Source: Aerolutibacter ruishenii (lineage in GTDB: Bacteria; Pseudomonadota; Gammaproteobacteria; Xanthomonadales; Xanthomonadaceae). From it: a stretch of 64,000 nt of DNA. Position numbers and translations under genes: made by a program. The notes below the pieces were generated by a model, which did not search any database, was not told the DNA's origin, and was given only the letters and a program-made list of their open reading frames with translations. Location: positions 62,001 through 126,000 of the forward strand of contig NZ_VLKP01000003.1 in assembly GCF_007830115.1 (NCBI RefSeq). Direction: 5' to 3'. Each line of letters begins with the position of its first letter. Position 1 is the first letter of the stretch. Shown here piece after piece: positions 33,694 to 47,021 of this stretch.

Positions 33694-35238
33694 ATGTCCT
33701 TTCTTGCTCGAATTCCGGGGGCGTTGGCCCCGCTGGCCGCCGCCCTGGCCCTGTTCGTATCGCTGCCGGCAAGCGCTGCACCCAGCAAGGCCCAGGTTGC
33801 CATCGATGCGCTTGCCGAGCGCATGCGGACGGCGGAATCGGATTATCGGAGTGCCCTTGTCAGCATCGCCAATGCGGATCCGGAAGGCCAGGTGAAGGCC
33901 GACAGGGCAATCGAGGACATGGAGGACGCCATCAATGCCTGCATGAAGCAGCGGGGGTGTTCCGTTTCGACGATGCTCGCCACCTACAAGCGGCTGCTGA
34001 AGCTGGGGGCCGATGATGCCGGCGCCGAAGAGGATTTCGAGGCTGACGCAGGCCTGGACGAACCCGGCCAGCTGGCCAGTGACGTGCCGGAGGCTGCGCG
34101 CGCGGCGGCGTTGTTGTCCGGCCCGCGCCATAGGTTCGACCAGATCGTCGAGCACAACCCGGCCGTACAGGAAGGCATCCGCCGCTGGCTGACCGACATG
34201 CGCGGTGCGCTGATCACCTCCTACGAGAACTATCAGTACATGCGCCACCTGATGTGGCCGCAGTACGAGCGCGCGGACCTGCCGGAAGCGTTGCTGTTCG
34301 GCATCATGGCCAAGGAATCCAACGGGCGCGTGCACGCCACGTCGCGTGCCGGTGCCGCGGGCCCGTTGCAGTTCATGTACGCCACCGGCCGGCGGTTCGG
34401 GCTGGGCGACGACGGCACCGGCTTCGATACGCGTTACGACCCGCGCGCGGCCGCCGAAGCCAACGTGGCCTACCTCAATGAGCGTTTGGGGCAGCTCAAC
34501 GGCAGTATCGAGATGTCGCTTGCCGCCTACAACGGCGGTGAAGGCCGTGCTCAGCGCGTGTTCAATGGCAGTGGCGGCCGCAGCTTCTGGGACGAGACGG
34601 TGTACAACCAGTTCCCGGCGGAGACCCGCGACTATGTACCGATGGTGATTGCCGCGGCGTGGCTGTTCCTGCACCCGCGCGAATATGGCCTGAGCTTGCC
34701 GCGCGTGCGGCCGAAGCCGGCTCCGCTCCGTCTCGAGCAGCCTGCGTCGATCTACCAGCTGACCATCTGCATGGGCAACCGCGGCGTGCGCGAGGGATAC
34801 ATGCGTGCGTTGCGCAACCTCAATCCGCGCTACCAGGCCGACAGCTGGCTGCCAGCGGGTACGGTGCTCAACGCGACCACCGGCATGGTGGGCCTGTACC
34901 ACCGCTGGTGCACGCAGGGGCGCCGTGCCGAACTTGCGCGCATGCTGGTGCTCAGCGATCCCAAGCGGGCGATCGTGCGCACGGGACCGGTCACGCCGGT
35001 CAGGGATGGCGAGGTTCCGCAGGCGTCCACGGGCGCCGCCGCGGTGACGCAGGCACCATCGGCCACGAAGGCCGAGGAGACCAGGGACTACACGGTGCAG
35101 GGCGGGGAAACGTTGTTCTCCATTGCGCGCAAGTTCCAGTGCAGCGTGCCGCAGCTGGCCAGCGCCAACGGCATCAGCGGACCCCGCTACGCCATCCGGC
35201 CAGGGCAGCGATTGCGGCTGGCCGGATGCAAGGGCTGA
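33694..35238 (+). CDS. Lytic murein transglycosylase, MltD-like, with C-terminal LysM
   Basis: A 514-residue exported peptidoglycan lyase. Signal peptide to about Ala28. A helical region (30-150) precedes the SLT domain, where the catalytic Glu208 is in GIMAKESNGRVHATSRAG, followed by AAGPLQFMYATG and MSLAAYNGGEGRAQR. The C-terminus carries one LysM domain (about 465-511: YTVQGGETLFSIARKFQCS). It resembles MltD, though E. coli MltD has two LysM domains. It cleaves glycan strands to anhydro-muropeptides in the periplasm. The last codons AAG GGC TGA take part in a hairpin shared with the convergent psd. Confidence 0.9.
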   Translation: MSFLARIPGALAPLAAALALFVSLPASAAPSKAQVAIDALAERMRTAESDYRSALVSIANADPEGQVKADRAIEDMEDAINACMKQRGCSVSTMLATYKRLLKLGADDAGAEEDFEADAGLDEPGQLASDVPEAARAAALLSGPRHRFDQIVEHNPAVQEGIRRWLTDMRGALITSYENYQYMRHLMWPQYERADLPEALLFGIMAKESNGRVHATSRAGAAGPLQFMYATGRRFGLGDDGTGFDTRYDPRAAAEANVAYLNERLGQLNGSIEMSLAAYNGGEGRAQRVFNGSGGRSFWDETVYNQFPAETRDYVPMVIAAAWLFLHPREYGLSLPRVRPKPAPLRLEQPASIYQLTICMGNRGVREGYMRALRNLNPRYQADSWLPAGTVLNATTGMVGLYHRWCTQGRRAELARMLVLSDPKRAIVRTGPVTPVRDGEVPQASTGAAAVTQAPSATKAEETRDYTVQGGETLFSIARKFQCSVPQLASANGISGPRYAIRPGQRLRLAGCKG

Positions 35239-35253
35239 TGACCGTCAGCCCTT
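35230..35253. terminator. Hairpin containing both convergent stop codons
   Basis: AAGGGCTGA (35230-35238) and TCAGCCCTT (35245-35253) form a perfect 9-bp stem with a 6-nt loop. Each arm is the last two codons plus TGA of one gene, so both genes end in Lys-Gly-stop within the hairpin. Confidence 0.7.
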
Positions 35254-36090
35254 GAGCGTGGCCAGCCGCTGGCCCAGGCGCACGGCGGTCTCGGGGCCCA
35301 GTGGGTCAGCCAATTCGGCCACGCCGGGTGGCAGCAGCACGATCACGGTGGAGCCGTAGTTGAAACGCGCCATCTCGGCGAAGCGCTCCAGCGTGATGTT
35401 CGCCCCTCGGTAGTCCTTGGTGGTCACCATGTCGCCGTAACGCGGGATTTCCACGCCACTCCAGACCGTTTCCACGCCTGAGACCAGCAGCGCACCGACC
35501 ATCACCATCGCCATCGGCCCGAAGTCGGTGTCGAAGTGGCATACCAGCCGCTCGTTGCGGGCAAACAGGCGTGGCACGTTGCGCACGGCCGCAGGGCCCA
35601 CGCTGAACAGGCGGCCCGGCACGTGCACCGTCTCGCGCAGTGTTCCGCTCCAGGGCATGTGCACGCGGTGGTAGTCCTTGGGCGACAGGTAAACGGTTGC
35701 AAACGTGCCCTGGTTGAATGGGGTGGCGGCTTCTGCATCGCCCAGCAATTCGGAGGCCGTGAACGACTGGCCCTTGGCCTGGAAGATGCGGCCGTCCTGG
35801 ATCGGGCCGCATTGGCTGATGCGGCCATCGGCGGGCATCAGCAGGGCGCGCGGATCGGCGTCGGCCACACGTGCGCCCGGCTTCAGCGCGCGGGTGAAGA
35901 AGGCGTTGAAGGTGGGGTAGGCAGTGGGGTCTGGTTCGGCCGCTTCGGCCAGGTTGACGCCGAACTTGCGCGTCACCGTGTCGATCAGCCACTGCTTTAC
36001 CCATGGGCTGCGTGAGTAGGCCAGTGAGCGTGCCAAAGAAGACAGCGCACGGTGCGGCAGGACGTAGGTCAGGGCGGTGACGAGGCTCAT
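35245..36090 (-). CDS. psd: Phosphatidylserine decarboxylase proenzyme
   Basis: A 281-residue membrane-associated enzyme producing phosphatidylethanolamine. Catalytic residues appear as Asp88 (LMPADGRIS), His144 (KDYHRVHMP) and the self-cleavage site Gly246-Ser247 in [13 protein letters not shown]. The usual LGST box reads YGST. Cleavage gives a beta chain of 246 residues and an alpha chain whose N-terminus becomes the pyruvoyl group. ATG 36090 overlaps the stop of the Sco gene (ATGA), so the two are cotranscribed. Confidence 0.95.
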   Translation of the reverse strand: MSLVTALTYVLPHRALSSLARSLAYSRSPWVKQWLIDTVTRKFGVNLAEAAEPDPTAYPTFNAFFTRALKPGARVADADPRALLMPADGRISQCGPIQDGRIFQAKGQSFTASELLGDAEAATPFNQGTFATVYLSPKDYHRVHMPWSGTLRETVHVPGRLFSVGPAAVRNVPRLFARNERLVCHFDTDFGPMAMVMVGALLVSGVETVWSGVEIPRYGDMVTTKDYRGANITLERFAEMARFNYGSTVIVLLPPGVAELADPLGPETAVRLGQRLATLKG

Positions 36091-36734
36091 GGTGCGGTGG
36101 CTCGGGTCAGCAGGGCCAGGTCGGCGGCGATGGCCTTGGCGTCCAGCGGAGGCTGCACCACGCCACTCATGCGGCCCTGCGGGTCCAGCACCGCCAGCGT
36201 GGCGCTGTGGTCCATCGTGTACTGATCGGCGGGGAGGCCTTCGGGCGCGGGCACCTTGGCGAACACCAGGCTCAACGACCGGGTGAACGATTCCAGCGCC
36301 GGGATATCGGCGGTCGCCGCCAGCGTGTCGCGATGGAAGGCATGGGCATACTCGCCGATGCGGTCCGGGGTGTCGCGTTCCGGGTCAACGGAAACGAACA
36401 GGACCCGTGGCCGCTTCGCGTCAGGAATCGACTCCCATTGTTTCTGGGCGCCCGCCAGCGTGGACAGCGTGGTCGGGCAGACATCCGGGCAATGGGTGAA
36501 GCCGAGGAACACCAGCGTCCAATGCCCCTTCAGTTCGCCAGGGATGAGCGGCGTGCCATCGGACTGGCGCAGCGAGAAGGTCGGCAATTCGCGCGCCGGC
36601 TGGAACAGGCGCACGGCCCGGGTCTCCGGCAACGGATTTGGCGGCGTCGGGCTGAAGAAGTGGCGCGACGCCAGCAGGCCCAGGCCAGCGGCCAGGGCAA
36701 CGACAATGATGATGAGCGTGGTGCGGTTGAACAT
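36087..36734 (-). CDS. SCO1/SenC-family copper chaperone
   Basis: A 215-residue membrane-anchored thioredoxin-fold protein. One N-terminal helix (residues 6-22) anchors it to the inner membrane. The copper site is Cys82/Cys86 in [10 protein letters not shown] with His176 in [17 protein letters not shown] is the conserved loop. Such proteins deliver copper to the CuA site of cytochrome oxidase or act as thiol-disulfide reductants. The open frame extends to 36956 but ATG 36734 (MFNRTTL) begins the membrane helix. It is divergent from prmB; the stop overlaps the psd start. Confidence 0.93.
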   Translation of the reverse strand: MFNRTTLIIIVVALAAGLGLLASRHFFSPTPPNPLPETRAVRLFQPARELPTFSLRQSDGTPLIPGELKGHWTLVFLGFTHCPDVCPTTLSTLAGAQKQWESIPDAKRPRVLFVSVDPERDTPDRIGEYAHAFHRDTLAATADIPALESFTRSLSLVFAKVPAPEGLPADQYTMDHSATLAVLDPQGRMSGVVQPPLDAKAIAADLALLTRATAP

Positions 36735-36790
36735 CGCGGTTCCGGCGGCGGGTGCCGGGGCATGATACCGGGCCGAGGGCGCCCGCCGGC

Positions 36791-36796
36791 TATAAT
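36791..36796. promoter_or_regulatory. -10 element for prmB, overlapping a reverse TATA
   Basis: TATAAT on the plus strand; the overlapping TATAGC on the minus strand faces the Sco gene. It excludes a TTG at 36796 as the prmB start because that codon lies inside the -10. Confidence 0.5.
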
Positions 36797-36828
36797 TGGC
36801 GATTGCCTGCCAGTCCCTGGACCCGCCC

Positions 36829-37758
36829 GTGCCCGCCGAGATCCCCGCCTTCGAGCAGCTGACCATCATCGACCTGATCCGCCACGGCGGCAGCCGCTTC
36901 GCCGCGGCCGGGCTCACCTTCGGCCACAGCTTCGACAATGCCCTCGACGAGGCCACCCAGCTGGTGCTGCACGCCCTGCATATGCCGCACGACCTGAGCC
37001 CGGTCTACGGCAATTCGCGGGTGACCACCGAGGAAAAGAAAAAGGTGCTGGCACTGTTCGACCGCCGCATCAACGAGCGCATCCCCGCGTGCTACCTGAC
37101 CGGCGAGGCGTGGTTCGCTGGCCTGAGCTTCAAGTCCGACCGGCGTGCCCTGGTGCCCCGGAGCCCGATCGCCGAGCTGATCGAGGCCGGCTTCGAGCCG
37201 TGGCTGGGCGGTCGCGAGGTGCGCCGCGCGCTGGACCTGTGCACCGGTTCTGGCTGTATTGCGATTGCCACCGGCCATTACCACCCGGATTGGGAGGTTC
37301 ATGGCGTGGACATCAGCGACGACGCGCTGGCGCTGTCGGCCGAGAACAAGGCGCGCCTGCACGCGGACAACGTCAACTTCATCAAATCCGACCTGTTCAG
37401 TGGACTGAAGGGCGAGGTCTACGACCTGATCGTGACCAACCCGCCGTATGTGACCAACGACGAGACCGACGCGCTGCCTGCCGAGTACGCGCACGAGCCG
37501 GAGCTGGGCCTGCGCGCCGGGGACGACGGCCTGGACCTGGCCCTGAAGATCATGCGCGACGCCCCGGAGCACCTGAGCGAGCACGGCCTGCTGATCTGCG
37601 AGGTCGGAGAGGCCGAGCGCGCGCTGGTCGAGCTGCTGCCCGAAGTGCCGATGGCGTGGGTTGAGTTCAAGGTGGGGCAGATGGGCATCTTCGTGGTGGA
37701 GCGCCAGGACCTGGTCGAGCACCATGCCCGCATCAAGGCGCTTGCCGACGCCCGCTGA
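36829..37758 (+). CDS. prmB: 50S ribosomal protein L3 N5-glutamine methyltransferase
   Basis: A 309-residue SAM-dependent methyltransferase that modifies a glutamine of ribosomal protein L3. LDLCTGSGCIAIATG is the SAM loop and LIVTNPPYV the catalytic NPPY motif. LTGEAWFAGLSFKSDRRALVPRSPIAELIE and the length, close to the 310 residues of E. coli PrmB, separate it from the release-factor enzyme PrmC. The GTG start at 36829 is chosen because the -10 element TATAAT lies at 36791-36796 and more upstream codons would not be transcribed. It is followed by aroC, as in E. coli. Confidence 0.94.
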   Translation: MPAEIPAFEQLTIIDLIRHGGSRFAAAGLTFGHSFDNALDEATQLVLHALHMPHDLSPVYGNSRVTTEEKKKVLALFDRRINERIPACYLTGEAWFAGLSFKSDRRALVPRSPIAELIEAGFEPWLGGREVRRALDLCTGSGCIAIATGHYHPDWEVHGVDISDDALALSAENKARLHADNVNFIKSDLFSGLKGEVYDLIVTNPPYVTNDETDALPAEYAHEPELGLRAGDDGLDLALKIMRDAPEHLSEHGLLICEVGEAERALVELLPEVPMAWVEFKVGQMGIFVVERQDLVEHHARIKALADAR

Positions 37759-37926
37759 GGCGTCGCCTGGCGGCGTGGGGCTGTTGCCGGTCGGACGCGC
37801 CTCGGCCTTCCGGAAACCGGCAAGAGACGCATCTCCCCGTTGCCGGACAGTCCGTCGCGGCCGGTTGCAGCGGTAACCGCCGCGGATTGCTACAGTCACC
37901 GCATCCAAACACCCGCCATCCCACAC

Positions 37927-39105
37927 GTGTCGAGCAATACCTTCGGCAAGCTGCTCTCGGTCACCACCTTTGGCGAAAGCCACGGGCCGGCGATCGGCTG
38001 CGTGATCGACGGGTGTCCCCCCGGCATCGCCATCAGCCCCGAGGACTTCCGTCACGACCTGGAGCGGCGCGCCACGGGCCGCACCCGCCACACCTCGCAG
38101 CGGCACGAGGCTGACGAGGTGGAGATCCTCAGCGGCGTGTACGAGGGCGTCACCACCGGCACCCCCATCGCGCTGCTGATCCGCAACACCGACCAGCGCA
38201 GCAAGGACTACACCAACATCGCCGAGCAGTTCCGCCCGGGGCATGCGGACTACACCTACTGGCAGAAGTACGGCATCCGCGACCCGCGGGGTGGTGGACG
38301 TTCCTCGGCGCGCGAGACCACCATGCGCGTGGCCGCCGGTGTCATCGCCAAGAAGTGGCTGGCCGAGCGCTTTGGCGTGCGCGTGCAGGGCTACCTGTCG
38401 CAGATCGGCGACATCACCCCGCACGGCATCGACCTGTCGGTGGTGGAGGACAACCCGTTCTTCTGGCCTGACCCGCGCCAGGTCACCGAGCTTGAGCTGT
38501 ACATGGATGCGCTGCGCAAGTCCGGCGATTCGGTCGGGGCGCGCGTGGACGTCATCGCCGAAGGCCTGCCGCCGGGCTGGGGCGAGCCTATCTACGGCAA
38601 GCTGGACGGCGAACTGGCCGCGGCGCTGATGAGCATCAACGCAGTCAAGGGCGTGGAGATCGGCGACGGCTTCGATGCGGTGGCGCAGAAGGGCAGCGAG
38701 CACCGCGACCACATGGCCCCAACCGGCTTCGCCAGCAACCATGCCGGCGGCGTCCTCGGTGGCATCAGCACCGGCCAGCCACTGCGCTGCTCGGTGGCGT
38801 TCAAGCCGACCTCCAGCCTGCGCCTGCCGGTGGACAGCCTGGACGTGCACGGCAACGTGGTCGAGGTCGTGACCACCGGTCGCCACGACCCCTGCGTCGG
38901 CATCCGCGCCACGCCCATCTGCGAGGCTATGGTCGCCCTCGTGCTGATGGACCAGGCACTGCGCCACCGCGCGCAGTGCGGGGACGTGGGGCAAGTCAGT
39001 CCGCGCGTGCCGGGCGCAAGCGCGGCCAGCGCCGCCACGGATCGCGATGACAGCCGACCGGTGGGCGATGCGCCAACCGGCAAACCGGCGGCTGGCAAAC
39101 GGTAG
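37927..39105 (+). CDS. aroC: Chorismate synthase
   Basis: A 392-residue enzyme that converts EPSP to chorismate using reduced FMN, the last common step to the aromatic amino acids. Signatures: [55 protein letters not shown] and GTPI. The GTG at 37927 places MSSNTFGKL at the N-terminus, as in homologues. The C-terminal ~30 residues ([22 protein letters not shown]... ) are low-complexity and extend past the E. coli enzyme of 361 residues. The chorismate it makes supplies the trp genes further on. Confidence 0.95.
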   Translation: MSSNTFGKLLSVTTFGESHGPAIGCVIDGCPPGIAISPEDFRHDLERRATGRTRHTSQRHEADEVEILSGVYEGVTTGTPIALLIRNTDQRSKDYTNIAEQFRPGHADYTYWQKYGIRDPRGGGRSSARETTMRVAAGVIAKKWLAERFGVRVQGYLSQIGDITPHGIDLSVVEDNPFFWPDPRQVTELELYMDALRKSGDSVGARVDVIAEGLPPGWGEPIYGKLDGELAAALMSINAVKGVEIGDGFDAVAQKGSEHRDHMAPTGFASNHAGGVLGGISTGQPLRCSVAFKPTSSLRLPVDSLDVHGNVVEVVTTGRHDPCVGIRATPICEAMVALVLMDQALRHRAQCGDVGQVSPRVPGASAASAATDRDDSRPVGDAPTGKPAAGKR

Positions 39106-39267
39106 CGGCCAGTTGCCAGGCGCCTTCGCCCTTGGGCCCGGAGCGCGACCGTTCCAACTGTGCCGCCTGACGTTCCATCGGCCCCATCCTTTCCCGGGGC
39201 GGAGATGGCGCACAATTCTTCCTCTCGCGCCGCCGCCCGACCACGACATCCAAGGACCCGCAACATC

Positions 39268-40284
<1,017 letters not shown>

Positions 40285-40351
40285 GCCGGACGGTTTTCAT
40301 TGCGCGAACCCTCCCGCGGCGGCTAGAGTCGCCGCGAGGAGAACCGGGGGA

Positions 40352-42118
40352 TTGCATGTGAAGCCACTCGCGCAGAAGTCACTGCGGGTTGCACTGGCGT
40401 TGTCGCTGGCCATGGCCAGCGGTGCGGCGGCCGCGCTTGGGCTGGGTCAGATCGAGCTCAAGTCGCGACTGGGCCAACCACTGCTGGCCGAGATTCCGAT
40501 CATTTCGTCTGACCCGGCGGAACTGGAGCAACTGCGAGCCGGCCTGCCATCGCCCGAGACGTTCGCACGCATCGGCCTGCAACTGCCCGACGAGTTCGTC
40601 TCCAGCCTGCGGTTCACCCAGGGTGTGGATTCCGCCGGCCGGCCAGTGATCCGGGTGACCAGCGAGGCGCCGGTCAATGATCCGCTGCTGACGTTCCTGG
40701 TCGAGGTGGATTGGGGGCAGGGACGCCTGGTTCGTGAGTATTCCGCTTTGGTGGACGCGCCACGTACGGTCTCGGCGCCGGTACAACCGGCCATCGAGGA
40801 GGCCACCGTGGCCCCGGCCAATACCATCGAGCGCGAGCCGGCACTAGCGGAGGCGACGACGCCAGCGGAGCCCCCCCGGCAGGTGGATGCAGCAGGCCGG
40901 CGGGAGACCGAGGACACCGCCATCGCCGTGGCACCCAAGCCCGCGACGTCCCCCGCGGTCGCAGTCGCCCGGAATACGTCCGCGCCTGCCGCGATCGCTC
41001 GCATGGGCGGTGAATATGGTCCGGTCAAGGCGGGGGATTCCCTGTCCCGGATCGCGGGCGGGTTCGGCACCCCGGGCAGGAGCCTGGAGCAGACCATGAT
41101 CACGCTGTTGCGAGCCAACCCCGAGGCCTTCATCGGCGGGAACATCAATCGCCTCAAGCGGGGTGCGGTGCTGCGCATGCCGCAAGGCGATGAGTTGGCG
41201 GTCGGTGCGAACGAGGCCGTCGCGCTGGTCCAGGCGCAGGCCAAGGCCTGGCGCGCCGAAACCCGGCGTCCCGTGCGGGAGCCCGCGGCGGAGGTTGCGG
41301 CCGTTGCCGCGCCACGCGTGGCCGCAGTGCCACAATCCGCGGGCCGGCGCACCGCCGACGCCCGCCTCGAAATCGTTCCGCCCGGCGCCAGCAACGCCAA
41401 GCGTGCGGGCACTCAGTCCGGCATCCAGGCCGGTGGCGAGGGTGAAATGCTGCGACAGGAACTGCAACAGACCAGGGAATCCCTGGCTGCGCGCGACGCG
41501 GAAGTCGCCGAGATGAAGTCCCGGATCGAGGATCTGGAAAAGCTGCAGGCACAACAGCAGCAGCTGATTTCGATGAAGGACAGTGAGCTTGCCGCAGCGC
41601 AGAAGCGCCTGGCCGACTCCAACAAGGCGGAGGCCAGGCCGCAGGCAACCAATGAGGCGGGCATGGGCCCGACCCCGTGGCTGCTGGGCGGCGCCGTGCT
41701 GTTGCTCGCCGGGCTGGCAGGCTGGTGGTTCAACAGGCGCCGCGGCAACGCCACGGCGAGCTCGTTCCGTGAAACGGTGGCCGCCCCGCGGGGGCCGTCG
41801 TTGGCGGATTCATTCGGGCCACCGTCCGCATCGTCCCCCGAGACGGCAACCGCTTCTGTCGAGCCCAGTGCCCCGGTACGCAGCGAGCCCGCATGGCACA
41901 TCCCATCGGCAGCCAAGTCCGTGCCCGGAGCGGCGCAGGATGTGCCGGCTGCCTCGTTGGCTCCCCCGGCCCCAGGCGCCGAACGCCTGGAGTTGGCCCA
42001 GGTCTTCATTGACCTGGGTGACCAGGAGAGTGCACGAAAACTGCTGGCGGAAGTCCTGGCAGACAGCGATACAGCTGTCCGCGAGCGCGCCGAGCGCATG
42101 CTGCGGGAACTGGGCTGA
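40352..42118 (+). CDS. fimV: FimV-like polar/pilus assembly protein
   Basis: A 588-residue protein (shorter than the 900-residue Pseudomonas FimV). Order: signal peptide (to about Ala27), N-terminal FimV domain ([21 protein letters not shown]), Pro/Ala-rich linker, LysM-like motif ([18 protein letters not shown], about 225-290), coiled coil (about 365-430), one membrane helix ([17 protein letters not shown]), acidic/Pro-rich cytoplasmic region and the C-terminal FimV helix-turn module ([20 protein letters not shown]). It supports type IV pilus assembly and polar signalling. The start is TTG 40352 (GAGGAG 10 bp upstream) or GTG 40358 (GGGGG 7 bp upstream). Its stop is 2 bp before truA. Confidence 0.88.
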   Translation: MHVKPLAQKSLRVALALSLAMASGAAAALGLGQIELKSRLGQPLLAEIPIISSDPAELEQLRAGLPSPETFARIGLQLPDEFVSSLRFTQGVDSAGRPVIRVTSEAPVNDPLLTFLVEVDWGQGRLVREYSALVDAPRTVSAPVQPAIEEATVAPANTIEREPALAEATTPAEPPRQVDAAGRRETEDTAIAVAPKPATSPAVAVARNTSAPAAIARMGGEYGPVKAGDSLSRIAGGFGTPGRSLEQTMITLLRANPEAFIGGNINRLKRGAVLRMPQGDELAVGANEAVALVQAQAKAWRAETRRPVREPAAEVAAVAAPRVAAVPQSAGRRTADARLEIVPPGASNAKRAGTQSGIQAGGEGEMLRQELQQTRESLAARDAEVAEMKSRIEDLEKLQAQQQQLISMKDSELAAAQKRLADSNKAEARPQATNEAGMGPTPWLLGGAVLLLAGLAGWWFNRRRGNATASSFRETVAAPRGPSLADSFGPPSASSPETATASVEPSAPVRSEPAWHIPSAAKSVPGAAQDVPAASLAPPAPGAERLELAQVFIDLGDQESARKLLAEVLADSDTAVRERAERMLRELG

Positions 42119-42120
42119 AG

Positions 42121-42951
42121 GTGCAGGAGTCAACACCGGCGACGGAGGCCTCGCTGCTCCGGCGCTTCGCCATGGCCATCGAGTACGATGGCAGTGGTTT
42201 CTCCGGTTGGCAGCGGCTGACCGAACCCGGCGAGCCGGACATGCGCGGCGAGCCGACTTTGCAAGCGGCAGTCGAACAGGCACTGGGTTTCGTGGCTGGA
42301 CGCCCTATCGAAGTGGTGTGCGCAGGCCGTACCGATGCCGGCGTGCACGCGTCTTGCCAGGTGGTGCACTTCGATGGACCTGCGCACCGCGATCCACGCG
42401 GTTGGACGCTGGGTACGACCAGTCGCCTGCCGCCCGCCATCTGCGCGCGCTGGTGTATCCCGGTGGCGGACGACTTCCACGCGCGTTTTTCCGCGCGCGC
42501 GCGTCGCTATCGCTACAGCATCCTGAACCGCGCGGTACGGCCGGCGCTGCGGCGCCAGTACCTGTCGTGGGAGCGACAACCGCTGGACGCCGATGCCATG
42601 CATCGTGCCGCGCAGGCCCTGCTGGGCGAGAACGACTTTTCCGCATTCCGCACCGTGCACTGCCAGGCACCGCACGCGCGTCGCGACCTGCAGTTCATTT
42701 CCGTTACCCGCGACGACGACATCGTGCACGTGGAAGTGCAGGCCAATGCCTTCCTGCACCACATGGTGCGCAATATTGTTGGCAGCCTGCTGCCGGTGGG
42801 GCGCGGCGAGCAACCGGAAACGTGGCTTGGCCAGTTGCTGGCGGGACGTGATCGCACCGTGGCCGGGCCCACCGCCCCGTCTGCCGGCCTGGTGTTCCTG
42901 GGGCCGCGCTATCCCGCCGAATGTGGATTGCCGGCGGAGGTTGCCTTGTGA
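42121..42951 (+). CDS. truA: tRNA pseudouridine(38-40) synthase
   Basis: A 276-residue enzyme that isomerises uridines 38-40 in the anticodon arm. The catalytic Asp72 is in [29 protein letters not shown] and [17 protein letters not shown] are further TruA signatures. The GTG start is 2 bp after fimV, and the stop overlaps the trpF start (GTGA). The fimV-truA-trpF order is conserved in Pseudomonas. Confidence 0.95.
   Translation: MQESTPATEASLLRRFAMAIEYDGSGFSGWQRLTEPGEPDMRGEPTLQAAVEQALGFVAGRPIEVVCAGRTDAGVHASCQVVHFDGPAHRDPRGWTLGTTSRLPPAICARWCIPVADDFHARFSARARRYRYSILNRAVRPALRRQYLSWERQPLDADAMHRAAQALLGENDFSAFRTVHCQAPHARRDLQFISVTRDDDIVHVEVQANAFLHHMVRNIVGSLLPVGRGEQPETWLGQLLAGRDRTVAGPTAPSAGLVFLGPRYPAECGLPAEVAL
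42936..42940 (+). promoter_or_regulatory. Shine-Dalgarno deciding the trpF GTG start
   Basis: GGAGG 7 bp before GTG 42948, inside the end of truA. It rejects the in-frame ATG at 42921. Confidence 0.65.
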
Positions 42952-43640
42952 TCGCGCAGCGCCGCACCCGCGTCAAGTTCTGCGGCATGACCCGTGCCGA
43001 CGACATCCGCGAAGCGGCGTTGTTGGGGGTGGATGCGGTGGGGCTGGTGTTTGCCGAACGCAGCCGCCGACGCCTCACGATCGAGCAGGCGGCGGCACTG
43101 CGCGACGCTACGCCGCCGCTGGTCGACGTGGTGGCCTTGTTCATGGACAACTCCGCCGAACAGGTACGCGAGGTTATCGCGCGCGTGCGTCCGAGCCTGC
43201 TGCAATTCCATGGTAGCGAACCGCCGGCGTTCTGCGAACAGTTCGGCCTGCCGTACCTCAAGGCCGTCGGCATGGGCGGGCAGGGCGTCGCCGAGGTGGC
43301 CGCGGTGATTGAAGCGCATCGGCACGCCGCCGGTTTCCTGCTCGACAGCCATGCCCCGGGCGCGGCGGGCGGCACCGGCGAGCGCTTTGACTGGGCCGAT
43401 GTCCCCATCATCGAAGGACGCCCGCTGTTGCTCGCAGGGGGGCTGGCCCCGGACAACGTCGCCACTGCCATCCGCATGACCCATGTGTGGGGCGTGGACG
43501 TGTCCAGCGGGATCGAATCCGCGCCGGGGCAGAAGGATGCCGGACTGATGCTCCGGTTCATCGAAGCGGTGCTCGCCGCGGATGCCGACCAAGGTCGACG
43601 GCCTGACGACAGCGCAACTGTCCCTGATCGGGTACGCTAA
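42948..43640 (+). CDS. trpF: Phosphoribosylanthranilate isomerase
   Basis: A 230-residue TIM-barrel enzyme of tryptophan synthesis, standing apart from trpC. The general base Cys12 is in [23 protein letters not shown] is the second barrel strand, and the catalytic Asp lies in [20 protein letters not shown] 42948 overlaps the truA stop and has GGAGG at 42936-42940. The C-terminal ~20 residues are extra relative to the core. A 200-bp gap without features separates it from trpB. Confidence 0.95.
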   Translation: MIAQRRTRVKFCGMTRADDIREAALLGVDAVGLVFAERSRRRLTIEQAAALRDATPPLVDVVALFMDNSAEQVREVIARVRPSLLQFHGSEPPAFCEQFGLPYLKAVGMGGQGVAEVAAVIEAHRHAAGFLLDSHAPGAAGGTGERFDWADVPIIEGRPLLLAGGLAPDNVATAIRMTHVWGVDVSSGIESAPGQKDAGLMLRFIEAVLAADADQGRRPDDSATVPDRVR

Positions 43641-43840
43641 CCCTTCGCCATGAAGACCTCGAACCGCCCTCGTGCCCCCTTCGGCCGCTCCTTGCGCCGA
43701 TGGCGTCGCGTGCCCGCGGCGGCGGTGCGATAAAGCCCCACGGCGCCGCGCCCGCCACCCGCAGGCGCACCGAAACCCCTCGACTTGCTCGCGCCGCCGG
43801 CCCCGCCGCCGCGTGGCGCATCCGGTTCCGGAGATCCCGC

Positions 43841-45075
<1,235 letters not shown>

Positions 45076-45079
<4 letters not shown>

Positions 45080-45876
45080 GCCGCATAGCCAACAAGTTCA
45101 AGGCCCTCAAGGCCGCCGGCCGGAAGGCGCTGGTGCCGTTCATCACCGCCGGCGATCCGTCGCTGGAAGCCACCGTGCCGGTCATGCACGCCCTGGTCGA
45201 AGCCGGTGCCGACGTCATCGAGCTCGGTGTGCCGTTCTCCGACCCGATGGCCGACGGTCCCACCATCCAGCACAGCTCCGAACGCGCCATCGCCCGCGGC
45301 GCCGGACTGCAGTACATCTTCGACACCGTGCGTGCGTTCCGCGAACGCGACGCCGACACCCCGGTCGTGCTGATGGGCTACCTCAACCCGGTCGAGATCC
45401 GTGGCCCAGCGGCGTTCGCCAAGGCCGCCACCGAGGCCGGCGTGGATGGCATCCTGCTGGTCGACCTGCCGCCCGAAGAAGCCACCGAGTTCCGCGCCGG
45501 TTTCGCCCCGGTGGGGCTGGATCTGATCCTGCTGGCATCCCCCACCACCTCCGATGCGCGCATCGCCCAGTTGTGCGCGGAGGGCGAGGGGTATCTGTAC
45601 TACGTCAGCTATGCCGGGGTTACCGGTGCCGATCGCCTGGATACCGGTAGCGCCAGTGGTCGCCTGCACGCCATCCGGGGCGGCAGCCGGGTGCCGGTGG
45701 TGGCCGGTTTCGGGATCAAGGATGCCGCCAGCGCGGCCGCCATGGCCCGCGAGGCCGATGGCGTGGTGGTGGGCAGTGCGCTGGTGGCCGCGATGGCCGA
45801 CCAACCCACGCCAGAGGCCGCTGCAGTGGCGGCGCGCGGCTTCCTTGCCCCCCTGCGGAAGGCCTTGGATGGTTGA
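45076..45876 (+). CDS. trpA: Tryptophan synthase alpha chain
   Basis: A 266-residue TIM barrel that cleaves indole-3-glycerol phosphate. Catalytic Glu49 and Asp60 are in [15 protein letters not shown], the same numbers as in the Salmonella enzyme; VDLPPEE and VGSALV form the phosphate-binding part. GTG 45076 overlaps the trpB stop by 4 bp. The 251 bp that follow hold no recognisable gene, only a possible accD -10 (TAAACT, 46046-46051). Confidence 0.97.
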
Positions 45877-46127
45877 TCGCCCTTGATGGCTTTTCGGCAA
45901 GTACCGATGGCGTCTTCAGCGAGCGCCTCACCCGGGCCGAAACCAAGCGAGTATCAGGGAGCGACCTTCGCCCCGGGGGGGGTGCTCCCGGCGCCATGCG
46001 TCGGAGTCCATACACCCCCGTCTCCCTCCCTCAGACCCCCTGCGCTAAACTGACCTGCTTGGCCGGAACCGGGCGCCCGCCCGCTTGCCGGCCCCCATGA
46101 AAGCCTGAACAGGGGAATTCGCAACAC

Positions 46128-47017
<890 letters not shown>

Positions 47018-47021
<4 letters not shown>

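Noticed and set aside
36796-36828. TTG 36796 as start of prmB
   Set aside because: The codon overlaps the TATAAT -10 element; GTG 36829 gives the family length.
43641-43840. A tRNA or leader-peptide attenuator before trpB
   Set aside because: No cloverleaf, tryptophan-rich short frame or terminator was found.
45877-46127. A possible small gene between trpA and accD
   Set aside because: Short frames here have no start signals or similarity; the interval looks like a leader with a weak -10.
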